Assembly: GCA_964511185.1 (NCBI GenBank)
Contig: CAZEDU010000063.1
Location: 1 to 28,717 of the forward strand
DNA from: CAZEDU01 sp964511185
GTDB lineage: Bacteria; Myxococcota; Myxococcia; Myxococcales; Myxococcaceae
DNA: 28,717 nucleotides
Reading direction: 5' to 3'
In this document: piece by piece, positions 17,500-25,844 of the stretch
Numbering within the stretch: position 1 is the first letter of the stretch
Layout of the letters: each line of letters begins with the position of its first letter
Notes under the pieces: model-generated
Told to the model about the DNA's origin: nothing
What the model saw: only the letters and a program-made list of their open reading frames with translations
The model's database searches: none
Program-made: the position numbers and the translations under genes

Positions 17500-18237
17500 T
17501 TGGTCCAACCGCCCCGCCTGCTGCTCTGCGGCTTCGAGGTCGTTCCCAGCGGGAGCGCGGTCGCGCGCCGCCTGACCGAGATGACCCAAGCGCTCGTCGG
17601 CCGCGCCGAGGTCGTGCTCGTCACCGTCAAGGCGACGGGCCAGCCGCACATCGAGCGCTTCCACGGCGCCCGGCTGATGCGCGTGCCCGTCGGCGACGGC
17701 CCCTTGGCCGCCCGGGTCGAGACGTTCCGCCGCGCCGTGCAGCGGCAGCTCGCGAGCGAGGAGTACGTCGCGGTGCACGTGACCGACCCGGCGAGCGGCC
17801 TGGTCTTGTGCCAGCACAAGGCGAAGCTCGGCTACCGGCTCGTCTACGATCGGGCGGCCCAGCCCGAGGCGCTCGCCGCGCTGAGCAGCCAGGCGGCGGA
17901 TCAGGCCCTGCTTCGGCAAGACGAGGCGCTCTGCGTGGCCCGTGCCGACCAGGTGCTGAACGGGACGGAGAACCTGACGGCGCTGGCGCTCTACGCCCCG
18001 CTCCTGCAGCCGGCGGGTACCGTGCCGCCCGCCCGGTCGTTCACCGTCACCCAGCCGGCCGTCCTCCCGGTGGCAGGCCCGCCCACCTCCAACCCCGCGG
18101 AAGGCTGGACCGACCCGGCGATTGCAGCCTTGCTGGATCCCTGGTTTTGCCAGATCGCCCACGGGTACTGCCCGCCGAAGGCCAAGACCTTCAGCCGCCC
18201 GCCGCCGCCCACGACCTTTCCGGGACGCGACAAGTAG
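17500..18237 (+). CDS. Orphan glycosyltransferase-4-like N-terminal domain protein
   Basis: 245 residues with a TTG start (17500-17502); the frame has no better start. The N-terminal 130 residues resemble the acceptor-binding half of GT4 glycosyltransferases: RLLLCGFEVVPSGSAVARRL, then a Rossmann-like pattern ending YRLVYDRAAQPEA. The second, nucleotide-sugar-binding half with its EX7E-type motif is missing. Instead there is a Pro-rich C-terminal tail with two Cys (WFCQIAHGYC) of no known type. It may have lost catalysis or act with a partner. It is 62 bp divergent from the DUF4912 gene and 78 bp ahead of aglZ on the same strand, so it may be co-transcribed with aglZ. Confidence 0.75.
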   Translation: MVQPPRLLLCGFEVVPSGSAVARRLTEMTQALVGRAEVVLVTVKATGQPHIERFHGARLMRVPVGDGPLAARVETFRRAVQRQLASEEYVAVHVTDPASGLVLCQHKAKLGYRLVYDRAAQPEALAALSSQAADQALLRQDEALCVARADQVLNGTENLTALALYAPLLQPAGTVPPARSFTVTQPAVLPVAGPPTSNPAEGWTDPAIAALLDPWFCQIAHGYCPPKAKTFSRPPPPTTFPGRDK

Positions 18238-18315
18238 GTATCGAGGGTGTGACAAACCCCTCAAGCCGGCGTTTCTCCCTCAAGGTAAAGGTGGTTAGGA
18301 TGGTTCGGCCGCCAA

Positions 18316-21300
18316 ATGGAGCGCCGAGTCCTCATCGTCGAAAGCCAGGATGATTTCGCCCTCACCCTGGCATCCGTGCTGAAAAACGCCGGATATCAAA
18401 CGGCGATCGCGGGCAGCGCCGCCGATGGCCAGCGCGAGCTCGAGAAGCGACGGCCGGATCTCGTCGTGCTCCGCGCCGAGCTGCCCGACCAGTCGGGCTT
18501 CGTGTTGTGCGGCCACATCAAGAAGGGCCGCTTCGGGCCGAACCTGCCCGTCGTGCTCCTCACGTCCGACGTGGGGCCCGACGGGCTGACGCAGCACTCC
18601 CAGAGCCCCAACGCGGCCGATGGGTACCTCACCATTCCATTCGAAATGGGCGAGCTCGCCCAGATGACCGCCGGGATCGTTCCTTTGAACGCCAGTACGA
18701 CCAGCAAGACCGACAAAGACGACCTCGACGTCGAGGCCTCTCTCGACAACGCGCTGTCGGGCAACGGGCCCAAGGCCGCCGAGCCGCCGCCCGTGCCGCC
18801 GCCGATTCGAACCAGCGGCGCCGGCGGCCCGCCGAGGCTGCCCAAGCGCGAGCGCCGCAGCGCCATCACCGAAGACGACAAGGCCTTCCTCGACCGCGCC
18901 TTCGCGTCGATCGCCGACCGCAAGGCCGAGCTCCTGGCCGAGTCGCGCGAGCTCAAGCGCTCTGCCCCGCGCCGCGAGCTGATGGGCACCCCCGAAGGCA
19001 AGGTGCAGATGCTTCGGGAAGAGCTGAAGGCCCGCGAGGCGCAGGTCGCGCGCATCTCGGAGATCTGGAGCGTCCGCGAACGCGAGCTGCTCTCGGTCGA
19101 GGACCGGGTTCACGAGAAAGACGTCGAGCTGCAGTCGATGCGGCTCCAGCTCGACGACGTGGTGCGCCGCCTCAACGAGGCGCAGGCCACGCTGATCCAG
19201 AAAGAGCGCGAGCACGGGCAGATCGTCGACGACTTGCTGCTGCAAAAGTTCGTCGGCGAAAAAGAGGTCATCGAGGTCGTCTCCGCCAAGGAGAAGGACA
19301 TCAACCTCCTGCGCAAGGAGCTGCACGCCCGCGACGACGAGCTGCAGCGGCGCGCCAGTGAGCTGCAGGCGCAGCGCGCGGAGTACGAGCGGCTGGAGAA
19401 GGACTTCGGCGTCGCGACGCTCGAGTTCGAGGTCAAGGAGCGGCAGCTCACCGAGACGGTGCAGGCCCGCGACCAAGAGGCCGCCGCGCTCAAGGCCGAC
19501 ATCGAGCAGCTCACCGCCAAGCTCACGCAGACCATCGCCGAGCGCGACCAGCGCTACGAGAAGTACGACGCCGACCTCCGCGCGGTGAGCGAAGCCCTGG
19601 AGCAGGCCCGGCAGGAGCGCGACAGCACCGTGCGCGGCCTCGAGGCGCGGCTGGGCAAGGCCGAAGAGCACGGCCAGCTCGCCGACGCCGAGGTCGAGCG
19701 GCTGCGCGGAGAGCTCCAGCAAGAGAAGCAGCGCGCCCAGGCGGCGCACGCCGAGGCCGAGGCGCAGATCGACGAGCTCAAGGCCAAGGCCGAGGACCTG
19801 CGGATTCAGCGCGACGGCATCGCCCAGTCGATGACCGACCGGCTCGCCGAGCGCGACGCCAAGATCGCCGCGCTCGAGAAGGAGCTGGCCGACGCGACCG
19901 CCAGCCACGAGCAACGAGAGTCCGAGCTCAACGCGCAGCTGCAAGAGAAGCTCGAGCAGATCGGCGAGCTCGAAGGTGAGGTCGAGGCGGTCAAGGCCGC
20001 GATGGCGGACCGCGAGAGCGAGCTCACCCAGTCGTTCACGTCGCTGCAGGACGCCAAGGACGAGCTGGAGCAGCAGCTGACCGCGCGCCTGTCGGCCGCC
20101 GACGCGACGATCAGCAACCTCCACAACAAGGTCGACGACCTGTCGCGCGAGGGCGCCCAGCTCCAGTCGAAGCTCGCGGAGACGTCCCAGGCGCTCCAGT
20201 CGGCCCAGGCCGAGGCGACGCAGCTGGCGTCGGGCCTCGAGCAGACCAGGGCGCAGCTCGCCGAGCGCACCGAGCGCGTTCAGGCGCTCACGCAAGAGGT
20301 CGCCGACCGCGACGAGCGACTCGCCGAGCTGACCGAAGCGAACGCGCGCGGCGCCGAGGCCTACCAGCAGATCAAGGCGGAGCACGCGCGCACCAGCGAG
20401 GCGCTCGCCGAGAGCGAGCAAGCCGCGAGCGCGCTCGAGGTTCAGCTGCAGCAGGCGCAGGCGGACCTGCAGCGCACGCTGGGAGAGCGCACCGAGCGCG
20501 AGGCGGAGATCAAGACCGTGCGGGCCGAGATCGCCCGCATCACGGGCGTGCTGCGGCAGACCGAGGCGGCCAAGGCCGAGCAGGAAGAGAACCTCACGGG
20601 CCAGCTCGGGGACCTGCGGGCGAAGCTGGAGGAGGTCCAGGACGCGCGCGAGGCCGAGGCGCAGGCGCACCAGAAGCTCAAGGAGGAGTCGGCCGCGCAG
20701 ATCAAGGCGCTCGCGCAGGCGCGCGACGGGCTGGGCGCGCAGCTCACCGCCACGCAGAAGGAGCTGCAGCACGATCGCGCTCAGCTCGCCGAGACGCAGA
20801 AGGCCCTTACCAGCGAGAAGCAGGCCCACGCGAAGTTCCGAGAAGAGTCGACCAAGAAGTTCGCCGAGCTGAACGAGCTGATTCAGCAGGCCAAGGCCTA
20901 TGCCACCGACATCTCGGAGCAGCTGTCGGCCACCAAGCAGGAGCTCGGCGCCAAGGTCGCGGAGATCACCCGTCAGGCCTCGGAGCTGGCGCAGGCCGAG
21001 GACGCGCGGGCGGCGTTGGAGGAGAAACTCTCCACCTTCGGCGAAGAGTCCCAGCGCCGCGAAGAGCTCTTGCAGAACGACCTGGCGCAGAAGACCAAGG
21101 ACCTGGCGGACACGCAGCGCAAGCTCGCCGCGGTGACGCAGGAGAAGACGCGGCAGGTCGAGGCGCTCACCCGCGAGAGCACGGCCAAGGCCGAGCAGAT
21201 CAAGCAGCTCGAGGCCAAGGTCCGCGGCGCGTCGGAGGAGACCAAGAAGAAGACGGACGAGCTGCAGGCGCGGCTGGCCGAGAAGACGCAGGAGCTCGAC

Positions 21301-22302
21301 AAGGCGCGCGCCGACGCGGCGGCGAAGGCCGAGGCGCTCCAGCAGGCCAAGGGCGCGCAGGCGACGCTGGTGCACGAGCGCGACCAGGCGCGGCAGGCGG
21401 CGCAGGCGCAGCTGCAGCAGGTGAACGCGAAGTTCCAGGAGCTGTCACAGGCGTTTGAGCGCGAGCGGGCCGAGTCGAAGCGCGCGATCCAAGAGCTGTC
21501 CGCGCGCGCCTCGCGGGCGGAGGGCCAGGCGGAGAAGCTCTCTCAGGAGCTGCAGGCGCGTTCGGGCGAGGCCGAAGGTCAGCTCCGCGAGGCCCAGGCG
21601 CAGCTGCAGGCGCGCGCCAAGAAGATCCAGGAGCTGGAGCTGGCGGTCGAGAACTCGCGCGCGCTCAAGATTCGGGCGGAGAAGGAGCTCAGCGCGAAGG
21701 CCGCCGAGGCCACGGCCAAGGCGAACGAGGCCGCCACCAAGCTCCAGGCGGCGCTGCGCGAGAAGAAGGAGCTCGACGCGCGTCACCTCAAGGAGATGGA
21801 CGAGCTGATCGCCAAGCACAAGCAAGAGAGCGATCGGCGCGAGGCGATCAAGGCGCAGGAGCTGCTCAAGCTGCAGCAGTCGGTGCAGGAGAAGAGCAAG
21901 CAGCTCAAGGTCGTCGAGCTGGAGCTCGCCCGCTACAAGTCGAAGGGCGCGGCCTCCCCGGGCGGCGCGCCCAAGCCCGCGTCGACCGCGCGGCCGCCCT
22001 TGGGCGATGACGTTGCCGCCACCCGCCTGGCCGAGGCGATGAACCGCGCGCCGCCGCCCACCCCGGGGCTGGAGACCACCGAGCCGTCCTTGCAGGCGGT
22101 CAAGCCGCCGAGCCCCAAGCCGACCACCTCCCGGGCGTCGATGCCGCCCGCCAAGCCTGCTTCGATGGCGCCCAAGCGCCCGTCGCCGCCGCCGCTCGAC
22201 ATCGACGAGAACGACCCGGCCGAGAAGACCCTGGTCCTGCAGCCGCCTCAGGGTGAAGCCGAGGACGACTGGACGGCTCTGGTCGACGAGCTCGACAAGT
22301 AG
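18316..22302 (+). CDS. aglZ: AglZ-like gliding-motility scaffold (pseudo-receiver plus long coiled coil)
   Basis: 1328 residues. Residues 4-120 form a response-regulator receiver fold (RRVLIVESQDDF, LPDQSGFVLCGHIKKG, PVVLLTSD). The phosphoacceptor Asp is replaced by Arg53 (VVLRAELPD) and the conserved Lys by Ile106 (LTIPF), while Asp12/13 and Thr82 remain, so it is a pseudo-receiver. A Pro-rich linker (about 150-185) leads into roughly 1000 residues of nearly unbroken coiled coil (about 225-1205) rich in Glu, Gln, Lys, Ala and Leu. A Pro/Ser-rich tail (1211-1328) ends DDWTALVDELDK. M. xanthus AglZ, about 1395 residues, has this layout; it binds the GTPase MglA and assembles the Agl-Glt focal-adhesion machinery at the inner membrane. 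FrzS is similar but only about half as long. Function by homology is likely. Confidence 0.87.
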   Translation: MERRVLIVESQDDFALTLASVLKNAGYQTAIAGSAADGQRELEKRRPDLVVLRAELPDQSGFVLCGHIKKGRFGPNLPVVLLTSDVGPDGLTQHSQSPNAADGYLTIPFEMGELAQMTAGIVPLNASTTSKTDKDDLDVEASLDNALSGNGPKAAEPPPVPPPIRTSGAGGPPRLPKRERRSAITEDDKAFLDRAFASIADRKAELLAESRELKRSAPRRELMGTPEGKVQMLREELKAREAQVARISEIWSVRERELLSVEDRVHEKDVELQSMRLQLDDVVRRLNEAQATLIQKEREHGQIVDDLLLQKFVGEKEVIEVVSAKEKDINLLRKELHARDDELQRRASELQAQRAEYERLEKDFGVATLEFEVKERQLTETVQARDQEAAALKADIEQLTAKLTQTIAERDQRYEKYDADLRAVSEALEQARQERDSTVRGLEARLGKAEEHGQLADAEVERLRGELQQEKQRAQAAHAEAEAQIDELKAKAEDLRIQRDGIAQSMTDRLAERDAKIAALEKELADATASHEQRESELNAQLQEKLEQIGELEGEVEAVKAAMADRESELTQSFTSLQDAKDELEQQLTARLSAADATISNLHNKVDDLSREGAQLQSKLAETSQALQSAQAEATQLASGLEQTRAQLAERTERVQALTQEVADRDERLAELTEANARGAEAYQQIKAEHARTSEALAESEQAASALEVQLQQAQADLQRTLGERTEREAEIKTVRAEIARITGVLRQTEAAKAEQEENLTGQLGDLRAKLEEVQDAREAEAQAHQKLKEESAAQIKALAQARDGLGAQLTATQKELQHDRAQLAETQKALTSEKQAHAKFREESTKKFAELNELIQQAKAYATDISEQLSATKQELGAKVAEITRQASELAQAEDARAALEEKLSTFGEESQRREELLQNDLAQKTKDLADTQRKLAAVTQEKTRQVEALTRESTAKAEQIKQLEAKVRGASEETKKKTDELQARLAEKTQELDKARADAAAKAEALQQAKGAQATLVHERDQARQAAQAQLQQVNAKFQELSQAFERERAESKRAIQELSARASRAEGQAEKLSQELQARSGEAEGQLREAQAQLQARAKKIQELELAVENSRALKIRAEKELSAKAAEATAKANEAATKLQAALREKKELDARHLKEMDELIAKHKQESDRREAIKAQELLKLQQSVQEKSKQLKVVELELARYKSKGAASPGGAPKPASTARPPLGDDVAATRLAEAMNRAPPPTPGLETTEPSLQAVKPPSPKPTTSRASMPPAKPASMAPKRPSPPPLDIDENDPAEKTLVLQPPQGEAEDDWTALVDELDK

Positions 22303-22333
22303 CCTTTCGCACCTTGTCCCACATGGTCTGTCA

Positions 22334-22365
22334 CCTGCGCGCACTTTTCCCCTTTTTCGCGCAGG
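22334..22365. repeat. Inverted repeat with a T-rich loop after aglZ
   Basis: CCTGCGCG (22334-22341) and CGCGCAGG (22358-22365) pair perfectly around a 16-nt pyrimidine-rich loop. It lies 32 bp past the aglZ stop. The T-run is in the loop rather than after the stem, so it is not a standard terminator. Confidence 0.45.
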
Positions 22366-22392
22366 GTCGGATCCACGCCGAGCTGCTTTCGG

Positions 22393-22398
22393 TATAGT
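22393..22398 (+). promoter_or_regulatory. Possible -10 element (TATAGT) of the IgGFc-binding-like lipoprotein gene
   Basis: TATAGT matches 5 of 6 consensus positions, but no -35 is seen at the right distance. A start near 22405 would place both 15-bp direct repeats in the leader. AGAGG lies 5 nt before the ATG at 22449. Confidence 0.35.
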
Positions 22399-22403
22399 CC
22401 GCG

Positions 22404-22437
22404 ACCCATCGGCCGAGCCCCTACCCATCGGCCGAGC
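22404..22437. repeat. Two 15-bp direct repeats before the IgGFc-binding-like gene
   Basis: ACCCATCGGCCGAGC occurs at 22404-22418 and again, identical, at 22423-22437 (19-bp spacing). The pair lies between the putative -10 and the ribosome-binding site and could be a regulator site or a leader RNA element. Confidence 0.75.
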
Positions 22438-22448
22438 AAGAGGTCGAA

Positions 22449-24986
22449 ATGCGCAGTTCGCTGTGGCTCGTGGCGGTGGTGTCGCTCGTTGGGCTTGGCT
22501 GCAAGGAAGCAACGACGCGCGGAGTGAGTGACGCTGGGCTGGCTTGCTCCGAGAACGAACGAATCATCGACGGTCAGTGCCAGTTCGTCTGTGACCGCGA
22601 CTCCGACTGCGGCATCGGGCAGCGCTGTAACCTGTTGCTCGGCAGCTGCGAGCCGTTCACGCCGCCCGACCCGGGGCCCACGGCGTTCCCCTGCACCGAA
22701 GGCGCCGAGCGCTGCAGCCTGGACGACAAGGCGATCGAGCGGTGCGACGCCGATGGCCAGTGGCAGGTGAAGGAGAGCTGCGGCAACGGCGGCGGGTATT
22801 GCTCGAACGGGACCTGTCTGGCGTGCAAGCCGGGCTCGACGGCCTGCGACGCCGCGAACCCCAACCTCGCCAAGATCTGCAAGGACGACGGCAGCGGTTA
22901 CCGCGACATCGCTTGCGCGGGCGGCGCGACCTGCGGTGACGGCGAGTGCCGCGAGTGCACGCCGGGCGCGAGCCGGTGCACCCAGAGCGATACGCAGCTC
23001 CAGGCGTGTCAGCGGCACAACGACGAGACCAACAGCTGGCGCTGGGGCGCGGCCGGCGACGCGGTCGATGGCACCTGCACCACGAAGGTCTGCCAGACCC
23101 TCTCGCCGACCAGCGCGCAGTGCAAGCCGCCCGTCTGCTCCCCGGGCTTGGCGCAGTGCAAGTCGGACCAGGTCCAGCAGGTCTGTTCGGATCAAGGCGA
23201 GTGGATCGAGACCGCCTGCACCGCGCTGCCGGGCGCGTCCGCGCACGCCGAGTGCATCGCGGGCGTGTGCGTGGACGAGTGCGCCGAGGCCGCCAAGGCC
23301 AAGAGCTACTTCGGCTGCGAGTACTGGACGTCGGTGCTCGACAACTCGGTGGGCACGATTTTCAAGGGCGGCGTCACGTCCGGCCAGGGGACGGTGGAGT
23401 CGGACTTCGCGTTCGCGGTCTCGAACCGCTCTACCCTGCCCACCACCGTCGAGGTGTTCCGCCACTTCAACGGCGCGCCCGCGCGCGTCACGCAGGTCGT
23501 GGTCCCCGGCCGCAACGACGCGTCGAAGGGCATCGCGGTGATCAAGGTCCCCTGGCAGTCGATCGGGCCCAACAGCAGCGTGACCGGCACCGGCGCGAGC
23601 GGGCTGTTGCGGTATGGCTACCGGCTCACCTCGACGCGCCCGGTGACCGTGTACCAGTTCAACCCGCTCGACGCGGGCCGCTTCAGCGCGCGCAACTGCA
23701 GCAGCGACGCCTCGTGCACCGAGTCGGTCATCTCGGGCGTGTGCAAGGCGCCCCAGGGGCAGACGCAGAAGAAGTGCTTCTACAACTCGTACTCGAACGA
23801 CGCGTCGCTGTTGCTGCCGGCCCACAACCTCGGCACCAGCCACATGGTGATCGCCCCCGAGCCGATCACGTTCCCGCCGTCGACCGACGCGTTCAACACG
23901 TTCATGACGGTCGTCGCGTCGCAGGACAACACGCAGGTGACGGTGCAGTCGTCCGCCAAGCTGAAGGCCGGCACGAACGTGCCCGCGATCGCCAAGGGCG
24001 GCACGCAGACCTTCACGCTCAACGCGTACGACGTGCTGCAGCTGTCGACGAACGACAGCGGCGAGCCGACGCACGAGTGCGCCTCGTTCGGCCTGCTGCA
24101 GCAGGCCTGCCGCGTGAACAACGACCTGACGGGGTCAGTGATCAGCTCGACCAAGCCGGTGGCCGTGTTCGCGGGCAGCCCGTGCACCTACCGCCCCTTC
24201 AACAAGGAGGCGTGCGATCACGTCGAGGAGCAGATCTTCCCGTACGAGACCTGGGGCAAGAAGTTCGTCGCGGTGAAGAGTCACCCGTACCGCTTGACCG
24301 ACGGCACGTTCTCCTCACCCGCGAACCGCGCGCCGGATCACTACAAGATCGTCGCCAGCTGCCCGCTCGCGACTTGCCCGGACGGGACGCTCATCACCCT
24401 GAGCACGCCGCCCGCGGCCGCCGACGTGCTGGTGCCGAACCGCTGCATGAGCGGGACGCTGGCCACCAACGACTGCCGGCTGGCCGGCGGTCAATTCATG
24501 GAGTTCAAGAGCAAGGCGCACTTCACCATCACCGCCGACTACCCGATCGCGGTGGCGCAGTTCTTCACGGGGGAGAACGCCTCATCGGGCGGCTTGTTCG
24601 ACTTCAACCCGCCCGTCGAAGGGGACCCGTCGTTCGTGCTGTTGCCGCCGATGGAGCAGTGGCGCGCCAGCTACACGGTGCTCGCCGCGCCGGCGATCCG
24701 TGACAACTACCTGGGCCTGGCCTGGGACGACGCGACGGTGGCGCGCGTGGTGGTCGACGGAGCGGAGGTCACCGGCTGGGGCACGGTGCCGAACACCACC
24801 CTGCGCATCAAGAACCACCCCATCTCGGTCGGCTCGCACACCATCACCGTCGTCCCCAGGCCTGGCCAGACCCAGATCCCCGGCGCCGGCGTCACGGTCT
24901 ACGGCTTCGACTCGTACGTCTCCTACGGCTACACGGGCGGGCTCGACCTCACCAAGCTGGTGACGGACATCAAGCCGGGCGGCTGA
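22449..24986 (+). CDS. Cys-rich lipoprotein with IgGFc-binding-like domain
   Basis: 845 residues. The N-terminus is a lipoprotein-type signal ending LVGLGC (Cys18), a slightly atypical lipobox. Residues about 30-290 are rich in Cys arranged in short repeats (C-x-PG-x-xx-C and DGxC-type), probably disulfide-linked and extracellular. From about 295 the protein resembles the IgGFc-binding (FCGBP N-terminal) domain family: EYWTSVLDNSVG, PTTVEVFRHFNG, YRLTSTRPVTVYQFNP, GSHTITVVP and YGFDSYVSYGYTGG. Such proteins are common and expanded in myxobacteria; their role, probably adhesion or matrix binding, is not settled. The gene stands alone downstream of aglZ, with AGAGG 5 nt before the ATG. Confidence 0.9.
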   Translation: MRSSLWLVAVVSLVGLGCKEATTRGVSDAGLACSENERIIDGQCQFVCDRDSDCGIGQRCNLLLGSCEPFTPPDPGPTAFPCTEGAERCSLDDKAIERCDADGQWQVKESCGNGGGYCSNGTCLACKPGSTACDAANPNLAKICKDDGSGYRDIACAGGATCGDGECRECTPGASRCTQSDTQLQACQRHNDETNSWRWGAAGDAVDGTCTTKVCQTLSPTSAQCKPPVCSPGLAQCKSDQVQQVCSDQGEWIETACTALPGASAHAECIAGVCVDECAEAAKAKSYFGCEYWTSVLDNSVGTIFKGGVTSGQGTVESDFAFAVSNRSTLPTTVEVFRHFNGAPARVTQVVVPGRNDASKGIAVIKVPWQSIGPNSSVTGTGASGLLRYGYRLTSTRPVTVYQFNPLDAGRFSARNCSSDASCTESVISGVCKAPQGQTQKKCFYNSYSNDASLLLPAHNLGTSHMVIAPEPITFPPSTDAFNTFMTVVASQDNTQVTVQSSAKLKAGTNVPAIAKGGTQTFTLNAYDVLQLSTNDSGEPTHECASFGLLQQACRVNNDLTGSVISSTKPVAVFAGSPCTYRPFNKEACDHVEEQIFPYETWGKKFVAVKSHPYRLTDGTFSSPANRAPDHYKIVASCPLATCPDGTLITLSTPPAAADVLVPNRCMSGTLATNDCRLAGGQFMEFKSKAHFTITADYPIAVAQFFTGENASSGGLFDFNPPVEGDPSFVLLPPMEQWRASYTVLAAPAIRDNYLGLAWDDATVARVVVDGAEVTGWGTVPNTTLRIKNHPISVGSHTITVVPRPGQTQIPGAGVTVYGFDSYVSYGYTGGLDLTKLVTDIKPGG

Positions 24987-25080
24987 CGCATTCCTCCAAG
25001 CCCGTGACGGATGTTTCGGGGTGCTTCCAATCTGACGGCGAGCAGCGCTTTTGCCGCCGATTCAGAGAGGTCGTGCCGCC

Positions 25081-25842
25081 ATGCATCGCCGTCCAATGTC
25101 CAAGTGGTTCGTCATCGTTCAAGCGGGGCTCGCCGCCATGCTGGTTGCGTGCGGGCCGCCGGAAGAAGCGACGAGCACCCCCAAGCACCCTTCGGTGACC
25201 AGCGCCAGCGGCGCCGATGCGGGTACGCAGGCACCGTCCAACGGGAACAACGACAAGGCCAACGGGTCGAACGCTGGAGGGGACAACAACCCTTCGGGCG
25301 TGGCGTGCACGACCGCCAAGAGCTGCCCCAAGTTCAGCTGCGGCTGCGGCGACGGCACGTTCTGGGACGAAGCCCAGTCCTGCCTCAACCAAGCGTGCCA
25401 AAGCCAAGCCGCCACCTGCGCGGACGCGTGCAAGAACAACGGTGGCTACGGCACCAGCGCGAACAACAACAACAACCCCGTGCCGAAGAAGTACGGCTGT
25501 GACCTCACCCGCTACTCCAACGACTACGCCGTGACGGTCCACTACTACGGCTCGGGCAGCACCGAGACGGTCGCGCGGCAGCAGGCACAGTCGAACTGCA
25601 AGGCCGAAGGCTGGACCACCGCGTTCTGCACGGCCGCGACGATGACGTGCGCGGAGGAGGCCGCCACCGGCTTCAAGTGCACCTGGAGCAAGTACTCGAA
25701 CGACTACGCGAAGACGATCACGTACTACGGCGCCGGCGACTCGAAGACCGACGCGATGATCGCCGCCATGGCGCAGTGCCAGTCAGACACCTGGAAGAAC
25801 TGGTTCTGCGCGTCGGGGTCGTTCAACTGCAGCTCGAGCTGA
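25081..25842 (+). CDS. Small Cys-rich lipoprotein with a duplicated domain
   Basis: 253 residues, not recognised. The lipoprotein signal ends LVACG (Cys24). A disordered Ser/Asn/Gly stretch (25-72) is followed by a Cys-rich module (about 73-122) and a five-Asn run. Then come two copies of a unit of about 55 residues: residues 138-190 (YGCDLTRYSNDYAVTVHYYG, ending FCTAATMTC) and 198-250 (FKCTWSKYSNDYAKTITYYG, ending FCASGSFNC). Both share YSNDYA, YYGxG and four Cys at similar spacing. The ATG at 25081 has AGAGG 10 nt upstream, better than the ATG at 25096. The stop is 2 bp from that of the next, convergent gene. Function unknown; outer-membrane or secreted. Confidence 0.85.
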   Translation: MHRRPMSKWFVIVQAGLAAMLVACGPPEEATSTPKHPSVTSASGADAGTQAPSNGNNDKANGSNAGGDNNPSGVACTTAKSCPKFSCGCGDGTFWDEAQSCLNQACQSQAATCADACKNNGGYGTSANNNNNPVPKKYGCDLTRYSNDYAVTVHYYGSGSTETVARQQAQSNCKAEGWTTAFCTAATMTCAEEAATGFKCTWSKYSNDYAKTITYYGAGDSKTDAMIAAMAQCQSDTWKNWFCASGSFNCSSS

Positions 25843-25844
25843 AG

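Noticed and set aside
18295..21375. A 1026-residue open frame antisense to aglZ
   Set aside because: It is Leu/Arg/Gly-rich with no domain and mirrors the Glu/Gln/Leu codons of the coiled coil; GC-rich coiled-coil genes routinely leave the reverse strand free of stops.
18900..21900. Repeated GAG-CTG/CAG-rich tracts within aglZ as a DNA repeat array
   Set aside because: They follow heptad coding for Glu, Leu and Gln and vary at the nucleotide level; they are protein coiled-coil periodicity, not a separate repeat element or CRISPR.
22248..24074. A 608-residue open frame antisense to the IgGFc-binding-like gene
   Set aside because: Arg/Val/Ala-rich shadow without domain features; it also runs into the aglZ end.
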